Source: ZC4RG30 sp964417875 (lineage in GTDB: Bacteria; Pseudomonadota; Gammaproteobacteria; Steroidobacterales; Steroidobacteraceae). Taken from it: a stretch of 64,000 nt of DNA. This document shows, piece by piece, positions 52,362 through 61,204 of this stretch; position 1 is the first letter of the stretch, and every line of letters begins with the position of its first letter. Location: the NCBI GenBank assembly GCA_964417875.1, contig CAYQJU010000001.1:97963-161962 (forward strand), in the 5' to 3' direction. The position numbers were made by a program, and so were the translations under genes. Under the pieces are notes generated by a model, which was not told the DNA's origin, made no database searches, and saw only the letters and a list, made by a program, of their open reading frames with translations.

Positions 52362-53921
52362 ATGCGCCTGATCCTTCCTCCCGGGATTTCCGAGCGGCAA
52401 TTCCAGCGCGCGCTGACGGCGTTTGCCGAAGTCGTCGGCCGCGAGTGGGTGCTCGACACCGACCTGGACCGCGAGACCTACCTCGACATCTATGCGCCGG
52501 GCAATGAAGAGGCCCATGCGCCTTCTGCCGCCGTGTCGGTGGAATCCACCGCCCAGGTGCAGGCCATCGTGCGCCTCGCCAGCCAGCATCGCATTCCGCT
52601 GTGGCCGATCTCGCGCGGCAAGAACTTCGGCTATGGCGGCGCCGCGCCGCGCATGGCCGGCAGCGTCATCCTCGACCTGTCGCGCATGCGGCGCATCCTC
52701 GAGGTGAACGAGCGCTTCGGCTATTGCGTGGTGGAGCCGGGCGTCGGCTTCTATGACCTGCACGACCATGTGAGTTCGCGCAACCTGCCGCTGTGGCTGT
52801 CGCTGCCCGGCAATGCCTGGGGCAGCGTGATGGGCAATGCACTGGAACGCGGCTTCAGCTCCACGCCCTATGGCGACCATGGCGCCCAGATCTGCGGCAT
52901 GGAAGTGGTGCTGCCCTCGGGCGAGCTGGTGCGCACCGGCATGGGGGCGATGGAAGGCAACCGCACCTGGCCCTTGTTCAAGAACGGCTTCGGTCCTTCC
53001 TGGGACCAGATGTTCGTGCAGTCGAACTTCGGCATCGTGACGAAGCTGGGACTGTGGCTGATGCCGGCGCCGGAAGCGACGCTGAGCCTGTCGATGAAGC
53101 TGCCGCAGCCGGAAGACCTGGCCTGGCTGGTGGACGTGCTCACGCCGCTGCGCATCCAGGGCATCGTCAATCACAACGTCGGCGTCACCGCCTACATGGC
53201 CGCGGCCACCACCACCTCGCAGCGTCGCGACTGGTACCAGGGTGAGGGCCCGCTGCCCGACAGTGTGGTGCGCGCCATCATGGAGCAGCACAACGCCGGC
53301 TGGTGGAACTTCACGCTGCGCCTGTATGGCGATCCGGAAGTGAACGAAGCGCAGGCTCGGGTGATCCAGCGGGCCTTTGCCGCGCACACCGAACTGCCGT
53401 TCACGATCTCGCGCTGGCAGCGCAGCGACGGCAGCTATGGCGGACCGTCACCCGGCGTGTTCCCGCTGCAGATCGTGAACTGGCATGGTGGCCGCGGTGG
53501 CCATATCGGCTTCTCGCCGGTGCTGCCGCCGGATGGACGCCTCGTGGTGGAACAGCTGCAGCGCACGCGCCAGCGTTTCGCGGAGGCCGGCATCGACTAT
53601 TCCGGCACCTTCTACATCTGCGGTCGCCACGTGATCAATGTGAACCTGATGATCTACGACCGCGACAATGCCGACATGACCCGCCGTGTGCGCGAGCTCT
53701 TCGGCACGCTGGTGCAGGATGCGGCCGCGGCCGGATATGGCGAGTACCGCACGCACCTGGGCTACATGGATGAAGTCGCCGGCAGCTTCGGCTTCAATGA
53801 TCACGCGCTGCGGCGGCTGAATGAGCAGGTGAAGGACGCGCTGGATCCACAGGGCATCCTCGCGCCGGGGCGCAATGGCATCTGGCCGGCAAAATATCGG
53901 GATCGCAGGGGCAAGGCATGA
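52362..53921 (+). CDS. VAO/PCMH-type flavoprotein (p-cresol-methylhydroxylase-like)
   Basis: 519 residues with an N-terminal PCMH-type FAD-binding domain (LWPISRGKNFGYGGAAPRMAGSVILDLSRMRRIL, VVEPGVGFYDLHDHV, NALERGFSSTPYGDHGAQICGMEVVLPSGELVRTG) and a C-terminal substrate cap. The vanillyl-alcohol oxidase/p-cresol methylhydroxylase/eugenol hydroxylase group oxidises para-alkylphenols. Next to it lies a small cytochrome c, the usual electron acceptor subunit (PchC-like). The covalent-flavin residue cannot be assigned by eye. No signal peptide, yet PCMH flavoproteins are known to be exported with the cytochrome. Overlaps the cytochrome gene (ATGA). Confidence 0.88.
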   Translation: MRLILPPGISERQFQRALTAFAEVVGREWVLDTDLDRETYLDIYAPGNEEAHAPSAAVSVESTAQVQAIVRLASQHRIPLWPISRGKNFGYGGAAPRMAGSVILDLSRMRRILEVNERFGYCVVEPGVGFYDLHDHVSSRNLPLWLSLPGNAWGSVMGNALERGFSSTPYGDHGAQICGMEVVLPSGELVRTGMGAMEGNRTWPLFKNGFGPSWDQMFVQSNFGIVTKLGLWLMPAPEATLSLSMKLPQPEDLAWLVDVLTPLRIQGIVNHNVGVTAYMAAATTTSQRRDWYQGEGPLPDSVVRAIMEQHNAGWWNFTLRLYGDPEVNEAQARVIQRAFAAHTELPFTISRWQRSDGSYGGPSPGVFPLQIVNWHGGRGGHIGFSPVLPPDGRLVVEQLQRTRQRFAEAGIDYSGTFYICGRHVINVNLMIYDRDNADMTRRVRELFGTLVQDAAAAGYGEYRTHLGYMDEVAGSFGFNDHALRRLNEQVKDALDPQGILAPGRNGIWPAKYRDRRGKA

Positions 53922-54268
53922 GGCGTGGCGGGATCGCATGCGTCACGCTGCTGGCAGTGATGGCGATGGCATCTCATGCCGATGCGAACGAACCGCAGGG
54001 CCAGGTGCAGGCGCTTTGGAAGCGGCACTGCGGCCCCTGTCATCTCGATGGCGGCACCGGGACCTTCATGCTGGGCCGGCGCCTCGGGGCGGAGCGCGCA
54101 TTGCTGGAAAACCGTACGGATCTGAATGCCCAGTACGTGCGGACCGTGGTGCGCAATGGCATCCAGAGCATGCCGCGCTTCTCGCGCGCTGAACTGCCGG
54201 ATGAGGACCTGGACCGCATTGCGGCGTACCTGGCGCCAGCGAATGCGGGTGCGCCCGCTACTCCATGA
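53918..54268 (+). CDS. Periplasmic cytochrome c subunit of the PCMH-like enzyme
   Basis: 116 residues: signal peptide (IACVTLLAVMAMASHADA), haem motif CGPCH (Cys38-His42), a Met ligand candidate in SMPRFS, and a C-terminal helix (DEDLDRIAAYLAP). Size and position match the PchC subunit of p-cresol methylhydroxylase, which accepts electrons from the flavoprotein. It overlaps the convergent DUF4139 gene by 11 bases. Confidence 0.93.
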   Translation: MRRGGIACVTLLAVMAMASHADANEPQGQVQALWKRHCGPCHLDGGTGTFMLGRRLGAERALLENRTDLNAQYVRTVVRNGIQSMPRFSRAELPDEDLDRIAAYLAPANAGAPATP

Positions 54269-55991
54269 ACTCAAGCGCCGACAGACGGTAGCGCAGGACG
54301 TCCTCGCCCGGCCGTACCGTGAAACGCCAGGCCAGATCACCATACTTGCGTCCCGCCTTTCGCGAAGACTGCTCGACCTGCAGGTTGCGATAGCGGTTTT
54401 CGACCGTATGCCGGATCTCGATGTCGATCGGCACGCTCTTGTTGTTCACGATCCGGTAATCGGCTGCGGCTGTGGTGCGCATCCGGTCCCCGGAGCCTGA
54501 ACGGGCAAGGCGCGTATCCACTTCCAGCATGACGTTCAGGGCCCGGCTGATCGGCAGTTCCACCGGCAGTCCGACAGGCCGGTCTTCGATCCGGGCTTCA
54601 CCCGCAAAGACTTCGCGCCCTGCGTAGGGCTCGAACACCCGTACGGTACCGCGCGCCAGCGGTTCTGCCAGGCCGGCCCTTGCGGTGTTCTCCCAGCGGA
54701 TGACCAGATCCGGCCTCACGACGTCTTCGGTCGGGAATTCCGTCAGCGCGTGACGGCGGAAGCTGTAGACACGCTCGACGCGCACCTCGGGTTTGTCGAG
54801 GAACAGCACCTGCTTGATCTGGCGCGAGGCGAGATCCGTGCGCCAGGGAAGACGATACAGATGGTAATCACCCAGTACCTCGCGCTCCGCGGCGTTGATG
54901 CGGCGTCGTCCATCGACCAACGTCAGGGTGCGCGACCCCAATGAAGGGTCCATTCCGCGCAGGTTCGCGATCGAATTCAGGAAAAGATCGCCGGATTGTG
55001 CCGGGATGGGAGAGGCGAAGCAGTTGCTCAACAGGGTGAGCCCATTCGCCTGAGCGTTCATGCGCTGCAGGAGGTTCCACGACCTGGTGTCCGGAACGAC
55101 CACATCGGCCTGATCCGACGTGGAAACCGCAGCGTATTCGCGCGTTGGATCGCGGCTGCCACCGTCGGCGGCCGCAAGAATGTTGAGCCGGCCGGCAACG
55201 AGCTGCACCTCGGCCTGGTCGAACGCGGTATCCGTGCGGTTTTCCAGCGTGGCCCAGCCGCTGAGATCCATGCGGTTGCCCCGCTCGTTCAATCGCGCAA
55301 CGTAGTCGGCGCTCCACCCGAAGCCGTGTGCGAGATAGCTCACCTTCACGGTACGCCGACCCGCCTCGCCCGGCGCGAGTTGCACGGACAGCCGGGGTTT
55401 GGCGCGCAGGCCGTCCGGTATCCGTGCGAACTCCAGGCGCTCCGGCAGTCCCGAGCAGTACAGCGCCTCGTGCCCCTCTTCGAACCTGAGGATGACCCCT
55501 TCGCCGGCCGAGACCACGGTTGCCGCCGCGCGCGTCGCGACGCCCGTGGCGGGGTTGGTCCGCGTCACGATCACGCTTTCGCCGACGGAGCGCTGCAGCA
55601 GCGCGCGCGGGGTCAGCCGGTCGAAATCGAAATTGGCTTCCGCCAGCGGCCGTGCGAGGTCGGCGATCACGGCCGATTGCGGCAGCAGTGTCCCGACGAC
55701 TCCTTCGATGACCAGAGTGGCGGCTGACGCGGGCAGGTCCACCGTCCGCGTCTCGGTGATCAGCGCAAGATCGTCGCGATAGATGGTGATGGCCACGGCG
55801 TCCGCGCGCGGCGAGTAAACCGTAGTTTCCACGCCTGCCGTTGCTGTGTCCAGCGGTTCCGCGGTCATCACGACCTGTGCAACGGCCGGAGTCATGGCGC
55901 AGGCCGCCGCCACGGCCAGCGTGGCCATCGCCTTCAGCGCCGACCGCACCAGTGCAGGCACCGCCGCACCTGCCGAGCTCTGCCACCTCAC
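54258..55991 (-). CDS. DUF4139-family secreted protein with inserted TonB-plug-like segment
   Basis: 577 residues from GTG 55991 (GGGAAG ribosome site; 19 bases after the previous stop). A long n-region and hydrophobic core (ATLAVAAACAMTPAVA) form the signal. The protein parallels its upstream paralogue: AVAITIYRDDLALITETR, VIVTRTNPATG, VSYLAHGFGWSADYVARL, LENRTDTAFDQAEVQLVAG and the end region DIEIRHTVENRYRNLQVEQSSRKA. Between the middle strand region and GDYHLYRLPWRTDLASRQIKQVLFLDK a segment reads SIANLRGMDPSLGSRTLTLVDGRR. An older reading with ATG 56093 overlaps the previous gene and is not preferred. Function unknown. Confidence 0.82.
   Translation of the reverse strand: MRWQSSAGAAVPALVRSALKAMATLAVAAACAMTPAVAQVVMTAEPLDTATAGVETTVYSPRADAVAITIYRDDLALITETRTVDLPASAATLVIEGVVGTLLPQSAVIADLARPLAEANFDFDRLTPRALLQRSVGESVIVTRTNPATGVATRAAATVVSAGEGVILRFEEGHEALYCSGLPERLEFARIPDGLRAKPRLSVQLAPGEAGRRTVKVSYLAHGFGWSADYVARLNERGNRMDLSGWATLENRTDTAFDQAEVQLVAGRLNILAAADGGSRDPTREYAAVSTSDQADVVVPDTRSWNLLQRMNAQANGLTLLSNCFASPIPAQSGDLFLNSIANLRGMDPSLGSRTLTLVDGRRRINAAEREVLGDYHLYRLPWRTDLASRQIKQVLFLDKPEVRVERVYSFRRHALTEFPTEDVVRPDLVIRWENTARAGLAEPLARGTVRVFEPYAGREVFAGEARIEDRPVGLPVELPISRALNVMLEVDTRLARSGSGDRMRTTAAADYRIVNNKSVPIDIEIRHTVENRYRNLQVEQSSRKAGRKYGDLAWRFTVRPGEDVLRYRLSALEFME
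54899..54974 (-). other. TonB-plug-like segment inside the DUF4139 protein
   Basis: Encodes SIANLRGMDPSLGSRTLTLVDGRR. Compared with the VWA-protein segment at 39578-39650, ANLRGMDP is identical and the RTLTL-[IV]-DGRR end differs by one residue. The paralogous DUF4139 gene lacks it at the same place. It looks like the core of a TonB receptor plug. Confidence 0.6.
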
Positions 55992-56010
55992 CGCAGGCTT
56001 CCCAACACGC

Positions 56011-57480
56011 TTACCAGCGTTGCCGGATCGTGAATGTGAGCTCGGTTTCGCCGTTGGCGGGCACGGGCACGTCCCAGGCGAAGCTGTCCGCATCGGTGCG
56101 CCGCCCCGGATGGGACTCGGCGCGCACCTCGTTGAAGCGCCAGAGGTTGTCCTGGCGGACCGTCACGGTGACCGGCTCCGTGCGCGCGTTGCGCACCAGG
56201 TAGGACATTGAGAAATCCGTGTCGCGTCGTCCCGCGCTGCGGGTTTCCCGGAGCGTGGGTTGGATCGTCACGTCGAACGCATCGCCGGTCTTCAGCGCCA
56301 GTTCGGACCCGGCGCTGGTGTGCCCGACGCGATCCTCGCCGATGAACTGCGGCTGGCCGCGCGCATCGCGCGCATACACCCGCACGATGCCGCTGGGCAG
56401 TTGATCACCGAGACCGGCGGCCTGCGAGTTCGAGAAACGCACGCGCACCTCTGCGGCAACGGGCTCGTCCCGGGATTGCAGCGCGAAGAACGTCTGCTCG
56501 TAGCCCTTGTCCGCCTTCACACGCTCCGCGCTGAGGAAGCTCAGTTGCTTCGTCTGGCTGTTGGCCACCGTTGTCGCCTGCGCGATCGGGTAAACGTAGT
56601 AGTCCGCGAGCTGCTCGCGGGCCGAAGCTTCCACGCCGGCAGCGCGCCGCACATTTGCGTTGCTGCGCCGCTGCTCATAGTTGCGCCACCATTGCGCCTC
56701 ATCGTTGACGGTATTGATGTCGCCCGCGACCAGCTGCAGATGCGCATTCTCGAACGTGGTCCCGGAGTTGTTGCGCAGGGTGATCCAGCCCTGCATTGAC
56801 ACCTGGCCGTGCGCTTCGTCGAACACCGCCACATAATCCGCATTCCACGACAGGCCGCGGGTGAGATAGGCCAGGGTAGCGTCGCCATCCACGGCCCGGT
56901 CGGCGTTCGCGAGAATGGAAAGCGTGGGGCTGGCGCGCAGGTTTGACGGCACTTCGTCGAAGATCACGCGGGCCGGAATGCCATCCTCGCGCAGCACCTC
57001 GATGCGGTCACCGATCTGCAGCACCACGCCGCCGGCCGTTGAGAGGACCTCTGCGGTCTCCTGCGTCTCCTGGCCGGTTGCCGGGTTGGTGCGCACGATA
57101 CGCACCTGCTGCCCGATGGCTTTCTCCATCAGCTTCTGCGGTGTCAGCAGGTCGTAGTCGAAGTTCTGCTCGAGGATCGAGAGCCCCGGCCCGGAGAAGC
57201 TCACGGTCTGCGGCACGATCTGCGCCGACACGCCCGCGAAGTCGATGCGGTGCGTGCCCGCCGCGACGCGCAGCGGCCGCACGTGCTCGGCCAGCGCGAG
57301 ATTGGAGTTGTAGATGGTCAGTGACAACCGCTTGTCGGCGCTGGCCGTCTGCGCGGCCGCGGGCAGCGCCACGAGCCAGAAACCAAGGGCCAGCACGCAA
57401 CCTGCAAGCCTCGCAAGGATGTTCCGGGTCCACGATGTATGCGCCGCAATCCTGCTGTGTGGATCGTCTCGTCCGCTCAT
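56011..57480 (-). CDS. DUF4139-family secreted protein
   Basis: 489 residues; GGGAGGGGCGG precedes ATG 57480. A long leader (HTSWTRNILARLAGCVLALGFWLVALPAAA) is a signal peptide. The mature part has DUF4139/DUF4140-like features (LSLTIYNSNLALAEHVRPLRVAAG, VRIVRTNPATGQETQETAEVLS, LAYLTRGLSWNADYVAVFDE, WITLRNNSGTTFENAHLQLVAGDIN and EQLADYYVYPIAQATTVANSQTKQLSFL) and ends FTIRQRW. It is the longer-established paralogue of the neighbouring gene. Function unknown; the ECF module upstream suggests envelope stress or adhesion. Confidence 0.87.
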   Translation of the reverse strand: MSGRDDPHSRIAAHTSWTRNILARLAGCVLALGFWLVALPAAAQTASADKRLSLTIYNSNLALAEHVRPLRVAAGTHRIDFAGVSAQIVPQTVSFSGPGLSILEQNFDYDLLTPQKLMEKAIGQQVRIVRTNPATGQETQETAEVLSTAGGVVLQIGDRIEVLREDGIPARVIFDEVPSNLRASPTLSILANADRAVDGDATLAYLTRGLSWNADYVAVFDEAHGQVSMQGWITLRNNSGTTFENAHLQLVAGDINTVNDEAQWWRNYEQRRSNANVRRAAGVEASAREQLADYYVYPIAQATTVANSQTKQLSFLSAERVKADKGYEQTFFALQSRDEPVAAEVRVRFSNSQAAGLGDQLPSGIVRVYARDARGQPQFIGEDRVGHTSAGSELALKTGDAFDVTIQPTLRETRSAGRRDTDFSMSYLVRNARTEPVTVTVRQDNLWRFNEVRAESHPGRRTDADSFAWDVPVPANGETELTFTIRQRW

Positions 57481-57593
57481 TGCCGCCCCTCCCTGACGGC
57501 CATGTTGTAGCACATGTCCCATCGGAACATGGCCTTGCGCTGCTGGCCAGCCTGCATCCAGGCTGCCAGCACGTCATGAGAGGCGGCGGATCC

Positions 57594-59435
57594 TCACGGA
57601 GCAGGTGCCTGCATGGCCTTCTTCACGTCACCCCGGTCCAGGACCTGGCGCAGGTAGTCGCGCACCGAGGCGTCCTGATCGGTGCTGGCTGCCCTGGTCA
57701 ACGCCTGCCTTACTTGCGGATCCCCGGCATGACGTACAGCCAGCATTTCACCGGCGACCGACCGGTTCGGGGCGCGGCTATCCTGCGCGAGCACGGTCAA
57801 CAGCATCTGCTTCACCGCCGGGTGCTGGCTGTGCGCGCCCGCAAAGTTTCCGATGAGGTTGTTTCCAGGCCATTTGCGCAACTGCTCTGCTTTGGGGAAG
57901 ACCTCGGCCAGTGCCGCGACCGAGGCGTCGTCGAGATCCTGAAGGATCTGTCTGTAGCTGGCCGGTGAACCATCGGGGATCCCGTTGATCGTGTCCGGCG
58001 GATACAGTTCATGCAGCAATGCCTCGATACGCCGGGAAGCCGGCAGCGTGGAGTCCTTCAGCGAAGACTCCACGTAGGCCTGCCACGCTCCTTCACCGCT
58101 CACGCCGCGTCGGGCCAATGCGCGCACGAGGGCGTCCGGATCGGAGATCGCCGTAGATTCCAGTGCCGCCAGCACGCGCGGATTACCGCTGAAATCCACA
58201 GCCAGCGTCTCGGCTGCCGCGATGCGGGCTTCTCCGGAATCCTGTTGCAATGATGTGAGCAGTGGATCGACCAGTTCCGGATCACCAATGCCGCGCAGCG
58301 CGCGCCAGAGCTGTGCCCGATGCGTCGCATCCGTGAGCTGCGACAGCTCGACTGCTGCACGCACCACTTGCGGGTCGCCCAGGAGGTCCTTGCCATCCGC
58401 CTTGGCCTGCAGCTTGAACAATTCCACGAACGCCTGGAAACGTTCATCGGGCGGGAGCGAGAAGTCCCGGAACCTGGCCTGCATCGGCTGGATCACTGAC
58501 AGGTCAGCCGGAAAGATCTGCTTGCGCAGTTCTCGCACCAGGAAGGCTGCCGTCGTGGAGACGTCGCATGGCCTGGTCGAGGGGTCATCGGGGTTCGTGC
58601 AGGTCGCCAGCGGATCCACGGCAAATGCAAAAGGAAGTGGGCGCGGGATGGTGGATCCGCTGGATTTCACTTCTTCCACGTTGAGAGCCAGGGTGTACTG
58701 GTTTTCCTTGCGCTGGGGACGGCCATCAACTCCGTACATCTGAAGTGAAAGGATCTTGAGGCGATAGTGCCGTGCGGGGGCAACCAGCTGCGCTGGAACT
58801 TCCTGCACGACCTCCAGGTTCGGAACCTTGCGCAGTTCCCCGACCAGCGCAGCGTGCAGTGACTGCTTCACCTGCCGCGCATAGGGGTCTGCGACGATGG
58901 CCTGAAGCCCATCCGGCCCCATCGGCGCAGGTTCCTGCACGCCCACTTCCACCGTGATCCCGGGTCCCGGCGCCAGCCCGACCGCCATCGATCCCGGGAG
59001 ACCTGGCGCCGATTCTTCCTCCGCCGCCGTCTCCACGGCGGTGGCGACAGCTGGGGCCTGCGATTCCGCTTCAACTCCGGATGCCGGCACTGTTCCTGCG
59101 GGAGTCGTCCATGGTTCCTCCCGCGGCAGCCACAGCAACATGATGGCAGCGGCCGCCACCGCCGTGAGCGAACCCCAGATCAGGTGGCGGCGATGGTCAT
59201 GCCTGCGGGTGGAGGCGGCCGCCGGTACGTGTGCAGCGACCATCGCCAGGCACTGCCCGCCGAGTCCGGCCGGCATCGGCTCATCGGGCAGCGCCGCGAG
59301 CGCGAATTGCGCATTCCAGGCGCGCGCGCAGTCTGCGCAGGTCACCAAATGGGCCTCGACCTGCTGCCGCTGCCCGGACGGCAGGCCATCGACCGACAGG
59401 CTGTCCAGGATTTCGTTGACGTCTTGGCAATTCAT
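57594..59435 (-). CDS. Zinc-finger anti-sigma head fused to periplasmic HEAT-repeat protein
   Basis: 613 residues: an N-terminal zf-HC2-type anti-sigma domain (MNCQDVNEILDSLSVDGL, HLVTCADCARAW), one membrane helix (LIWGSLTAVAAAAIMLLWLP, about 85-105), a Pro/Ala linker, and a large periplasmic part with HEAT-like helical repeats (RAQLWRALRGIGDPELVDPLLTSL, IAAAETLAVDFSGNPRVLAALEST, VSGEGAWQAYVESSL, VRQALTRAASTDQDASVRDYLRQVL). The ATG overlaps the ECF sigma stop. It probably restrains the sigma factor and senses a periplasmic signal through the HEAT part. Such a large sensor on an anti-sigma factor is unusual. Confidence 0.85.
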   Translation of the reverse strand: MNCQDVNEILDSLSVDGLPSGQRQQVEAHLVTCADCARAWNAQFALAALPDEPMPAGLGGQCLAMVAAHVPAAASTRRHDHRRHLIWGSLTAVAAAAIMLLWLPREEPWTTPAGTVPASGVEAESQAPAVATAVETAAEEESAPGLPGSMAVGLAPGPGITVEVGVQEPAPMGPDGLQAIVADPYARQVKQSLHAALVGELRKVPNLEVVQEVPAQLVAPARHYRLKILSLQMYGVDGRPQRKENQYTLALNVEEVKSSGSTIPRPLPFAFAVDPLATCTNPDDPSTRPCDVSTTAAFLVRELRKQIFPADLSVIQPMQARFRDFSLPPDERFQAFVELFKLQAKADGKDLLGDPQVVRAAVELSQLTDATHRAQLWRALRGIGDPELVDPLLTSLQQDSGEARIAAAETLAVDFSGNPRVLAALESTAISDPDALVRALARRGVSGEGAWQAYVESSLKDSTLPASRRIEALLHELYPPDTINGIPDGSPASYRQILQDLDDASVAALAEVFPKAEQLRKWPGNNLIGNFAGAHSQHPAVKQMLLTVLAQDSRAPNRSVAGEMLAVRHAGDPQVRQALTRAASTDQDASVRDYLRQVLDRGDVKKAMQAPAP

Positions 59436-59986
59436 GGGCTGCTCCCGATCAGGAGCGCCGCACTGGTCGCTCCGGTCTGTTGTTCCAGGTGACGCGCGAG
59501 GCTGTTGCGGGCCCGATGCAACCGGGACCCGAGCATGGCGCGATGAATGCCGGTGATCGATTCGATCTCGCCCAGGCCGTAGCCCTCCAGGCGCAGCACC
59601 AGCAAGGTGCGCTGCATGGGTTCGAGCTGGAGAAAGGCCCGTGCCACGGCGCGCTGTGCATCCGTATGCAGCATGGAAACTTCCGGTCCCGGCAGAGCGC
59701 TGACCAGGGGTTGCGCCGCATTGGCCTCATCCAGGGACACGAGGTTCGCGCGCTTGCGCCGCCGGGTGCGGTCGATGAAGCAGTTGTGCAGCACGCGCAA
59801 CAGCCAGCGCACCGGCTGATCCGCGCCATTGACGCTGGCCCGGTGCTCGCAGGCGGCGACACAGGTATCCTGCACCAGGTCCTGGGCGTCGGCGCGATTG
59901 CGCACCAGGCGGTAGGCGACCCGGAACAGGGTCGGCAGGTGCGGCGCCACCTGGGCCTGGAACCACTCAGTGGCTCCTTCGGGCAT
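59432..59986 (-). CDS. ECF-type RNA polymerase sigma factor
   Basis: 184 residues: region 2 (VAPHLPTLFRVAYRLVRNRADAQDLVQDTCVAACEH, WLLRVLHNCFIDRTRRRKR) and region 4 (LQLEPMQRTLLVLRLEGYGLGEIESITGIHRAMLGSRLHRAR). ATG 59986 is preferred because AGGAAAG lies about eight bases before it; ATG 60004 adds six residues. The stop overlaps the zinc-finger gene (ATGA). It likely controls the module zf-HC2/HEAT and the two DUF4139 genes downstream. Confidence 0.93.
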   Translation of the reverse strand: MPEGATEWFQAQVAPHLPTLFRVAYRLVRNRADAQDLVQDTCVAACEHRASVNGADQPVRWLLRVLHNCFIDRTRRRKRANLVSLDEANAAQPLVSALPGPEVSMLHTDAQRAVARAFLQLEPMQRTLLVLRLEGYGLGEIESITGIHRAMLGSRLHRARNSLARHLEQQTGATSAALLIGSSP

Positions 59987-60085
59987 TCGGTCTTTCCTGT
60001 CCATGATGTAAAGACGCCGGGCGGCCGCAAATTTGACGGCCGACCACAACGCGCTGATCCCCGCCCTTTAACGGCGGCTATCGCC

Positions 60086-60589
60086 TCAGTGCTTGAGGAT
60101 CATCCGCCACCCCCGCACCTTCTCCACCCGGGTCATGCGCGCATGCGCGGGACTGGTTGCCGGCAGTGTCACCCGCGCGATCTGCTGCTGCCGCGAAGTC
60201 AGCCCGGGCAGTACATGCCGTTCGAACAGCCGCCGCGACGAGTTGCCGTTGAAATAGATCGTGCGGATGGCCGGGTGCGTGGTGAGGTAGGGCACGAACT
60301 CGTTCGGCACGATGCTGTCGGCGACGATGTCCGAATCCAGGCTGCTGCTGCGCGTGCAGGCGGCCAGTACGTCCCACACCGCGATGCCATGCTTCTCCAG
60401 CGCCTGTACGCGCTTTGCATAGGGCAGGGCGCGGGCGATGCCGAGCAGCTGCTGCATGATGTCCCAGAAGGCATTGCGCGGATGCGCGTAGTACTCATGC
60501 GCCACCAGCGACATCTTTCCCGGCATGGTGCCCAGGATCAGCCGCGTGGCGCGGGCATTGCCGATGGGCGGAAAGCTGCGGACCTGCAT
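60086..60589 (-). CDS. Family-6 hypoxanthine/uracil DNA glycosylase
   Basis: 167 residues. The N-terminus SFPPIGNARATRLILGTMPGKMSLVAHEYYAHPRNAFW matches the DNA-deoxyinosine glycosylase (HDG) group of the uracil-DNA glycosylase superfamily (GSMPG-like loop, YYAHPxNxFW), and NGNSSRRLFERHV and LPATSPAHARM form the second loop. It removes deaminated adenine from DNA. The start at 60589 is two bases after the SnoaL gene stop. Confidence 0.87.
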   Translation of the reverse strand: MQVRSFPPIGNARATRLILGTMPGKMSLVAHEYYAHPRNAFWDIMQQLLGIARALPYAKRVQALEKHGIAVWDVLAACTRSSSLDSDIVADSIVPNEFVPYLTTHPAIRTIYFNGNSSRRLFERHVLPGLTSRQQQIARVTLPATSPAHARMTRVEKVRGWRMILKH

Positions 60590-60591
60590 GC

Positions 60592-61140
60592 TCAGCGCGG
60601 CGGTGCAGGTGTCGGTGCCGATGCCGGCGGCATCGCCGGCAATGCCCCGCTGCCGGTCTCGCGCCGCCGGAATTTCCAGCGCCCGTCCTCGCGCACCAGT
60701 TCGTCCCGGTACCACACGAAGAACACCATCCGCGTCGCACCGCCGGCCGCGTCCGGCGCGGTATAGGCGCCAAGGCTCACCACCGAGGCGCGATCGCCCT
60801 GCAGCGTGATCGACGGATTGAACGACAGGTGAAAATTCGGTCCGGGCAGGCTGGACGGGTTCTCGCCGATGATGCGCTCCAGCTGCGCGCGGATGGCATC
60901 GGGTCCACGCACCGGGGCACCGGCTACATATTCCGCATCGCGCGCGAACAGTGCGCCGAAGGCGGCGAAGTCCCGCCGGTCCAGCGTCGCGCCGTAGTCC
61001 ACCAGCAGCTGGCGGATGGCCTCGCGATCCTCCAGCTGCTGCAGCCGCGCCGCGTCCGCGCGGGGACCGGGCGTGGCGCAACCACCGGCCAGAACCAGCA
61101 TGGCGGCCGCCAGGGGAAGCGGGAATCGGGGAAGGCTCAT
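60592..61140 (-). CDS. SnoaL/NTF2-fold lipoprotein
   Basis: 182 residues; LAAAMLVLAGGCATPG is a lipoprotein signal (Cys21). The rest is a SnoaL_4-like NTF2 fold (EDREAIRQLLVDYGATLDRRDFAAFGALFARDAEYV, TRMVFFVWYRDELVREDGRWKFRRRETG). NTF2-fold proteins act as enzymes or ligand carriers; no catalytic residues can be identified. The end is Pro/Ala-rich. Coupled with the glycosylase gene by a two-base gap, perhaps only by position. Confidence 0.87.
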   Translation of the reverse strand: MSLPRFPLPLAAAMLVLAGGCATPGPRADAARLQQLEDREAIRQLLVDYGATLDRRDFAAFGALFARDAEYVAGAPVRGPDAIRAQLERIIGENPSSLPGPNFHLSFNPSITLQGDRASVVSLGAYTAPDAAGGATRMVFFVWYRDELVREDGRWKFRRRETGSGALPAMPPASAPTPAPPR

Positions 61141-61204
61141 GGCCTCATCCTAGCGGAGGAGGCCGTCCCCGGCGCGCAGGACACGCGCCGGGGAATGCGT
61201 CGGA

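Noticed and set aside
51054..53387. 777-residue antisense ORF opposite the cysteine synthase and flavoprotein
   Set aside because: Shadow of two genes with clear catalytic motifs.
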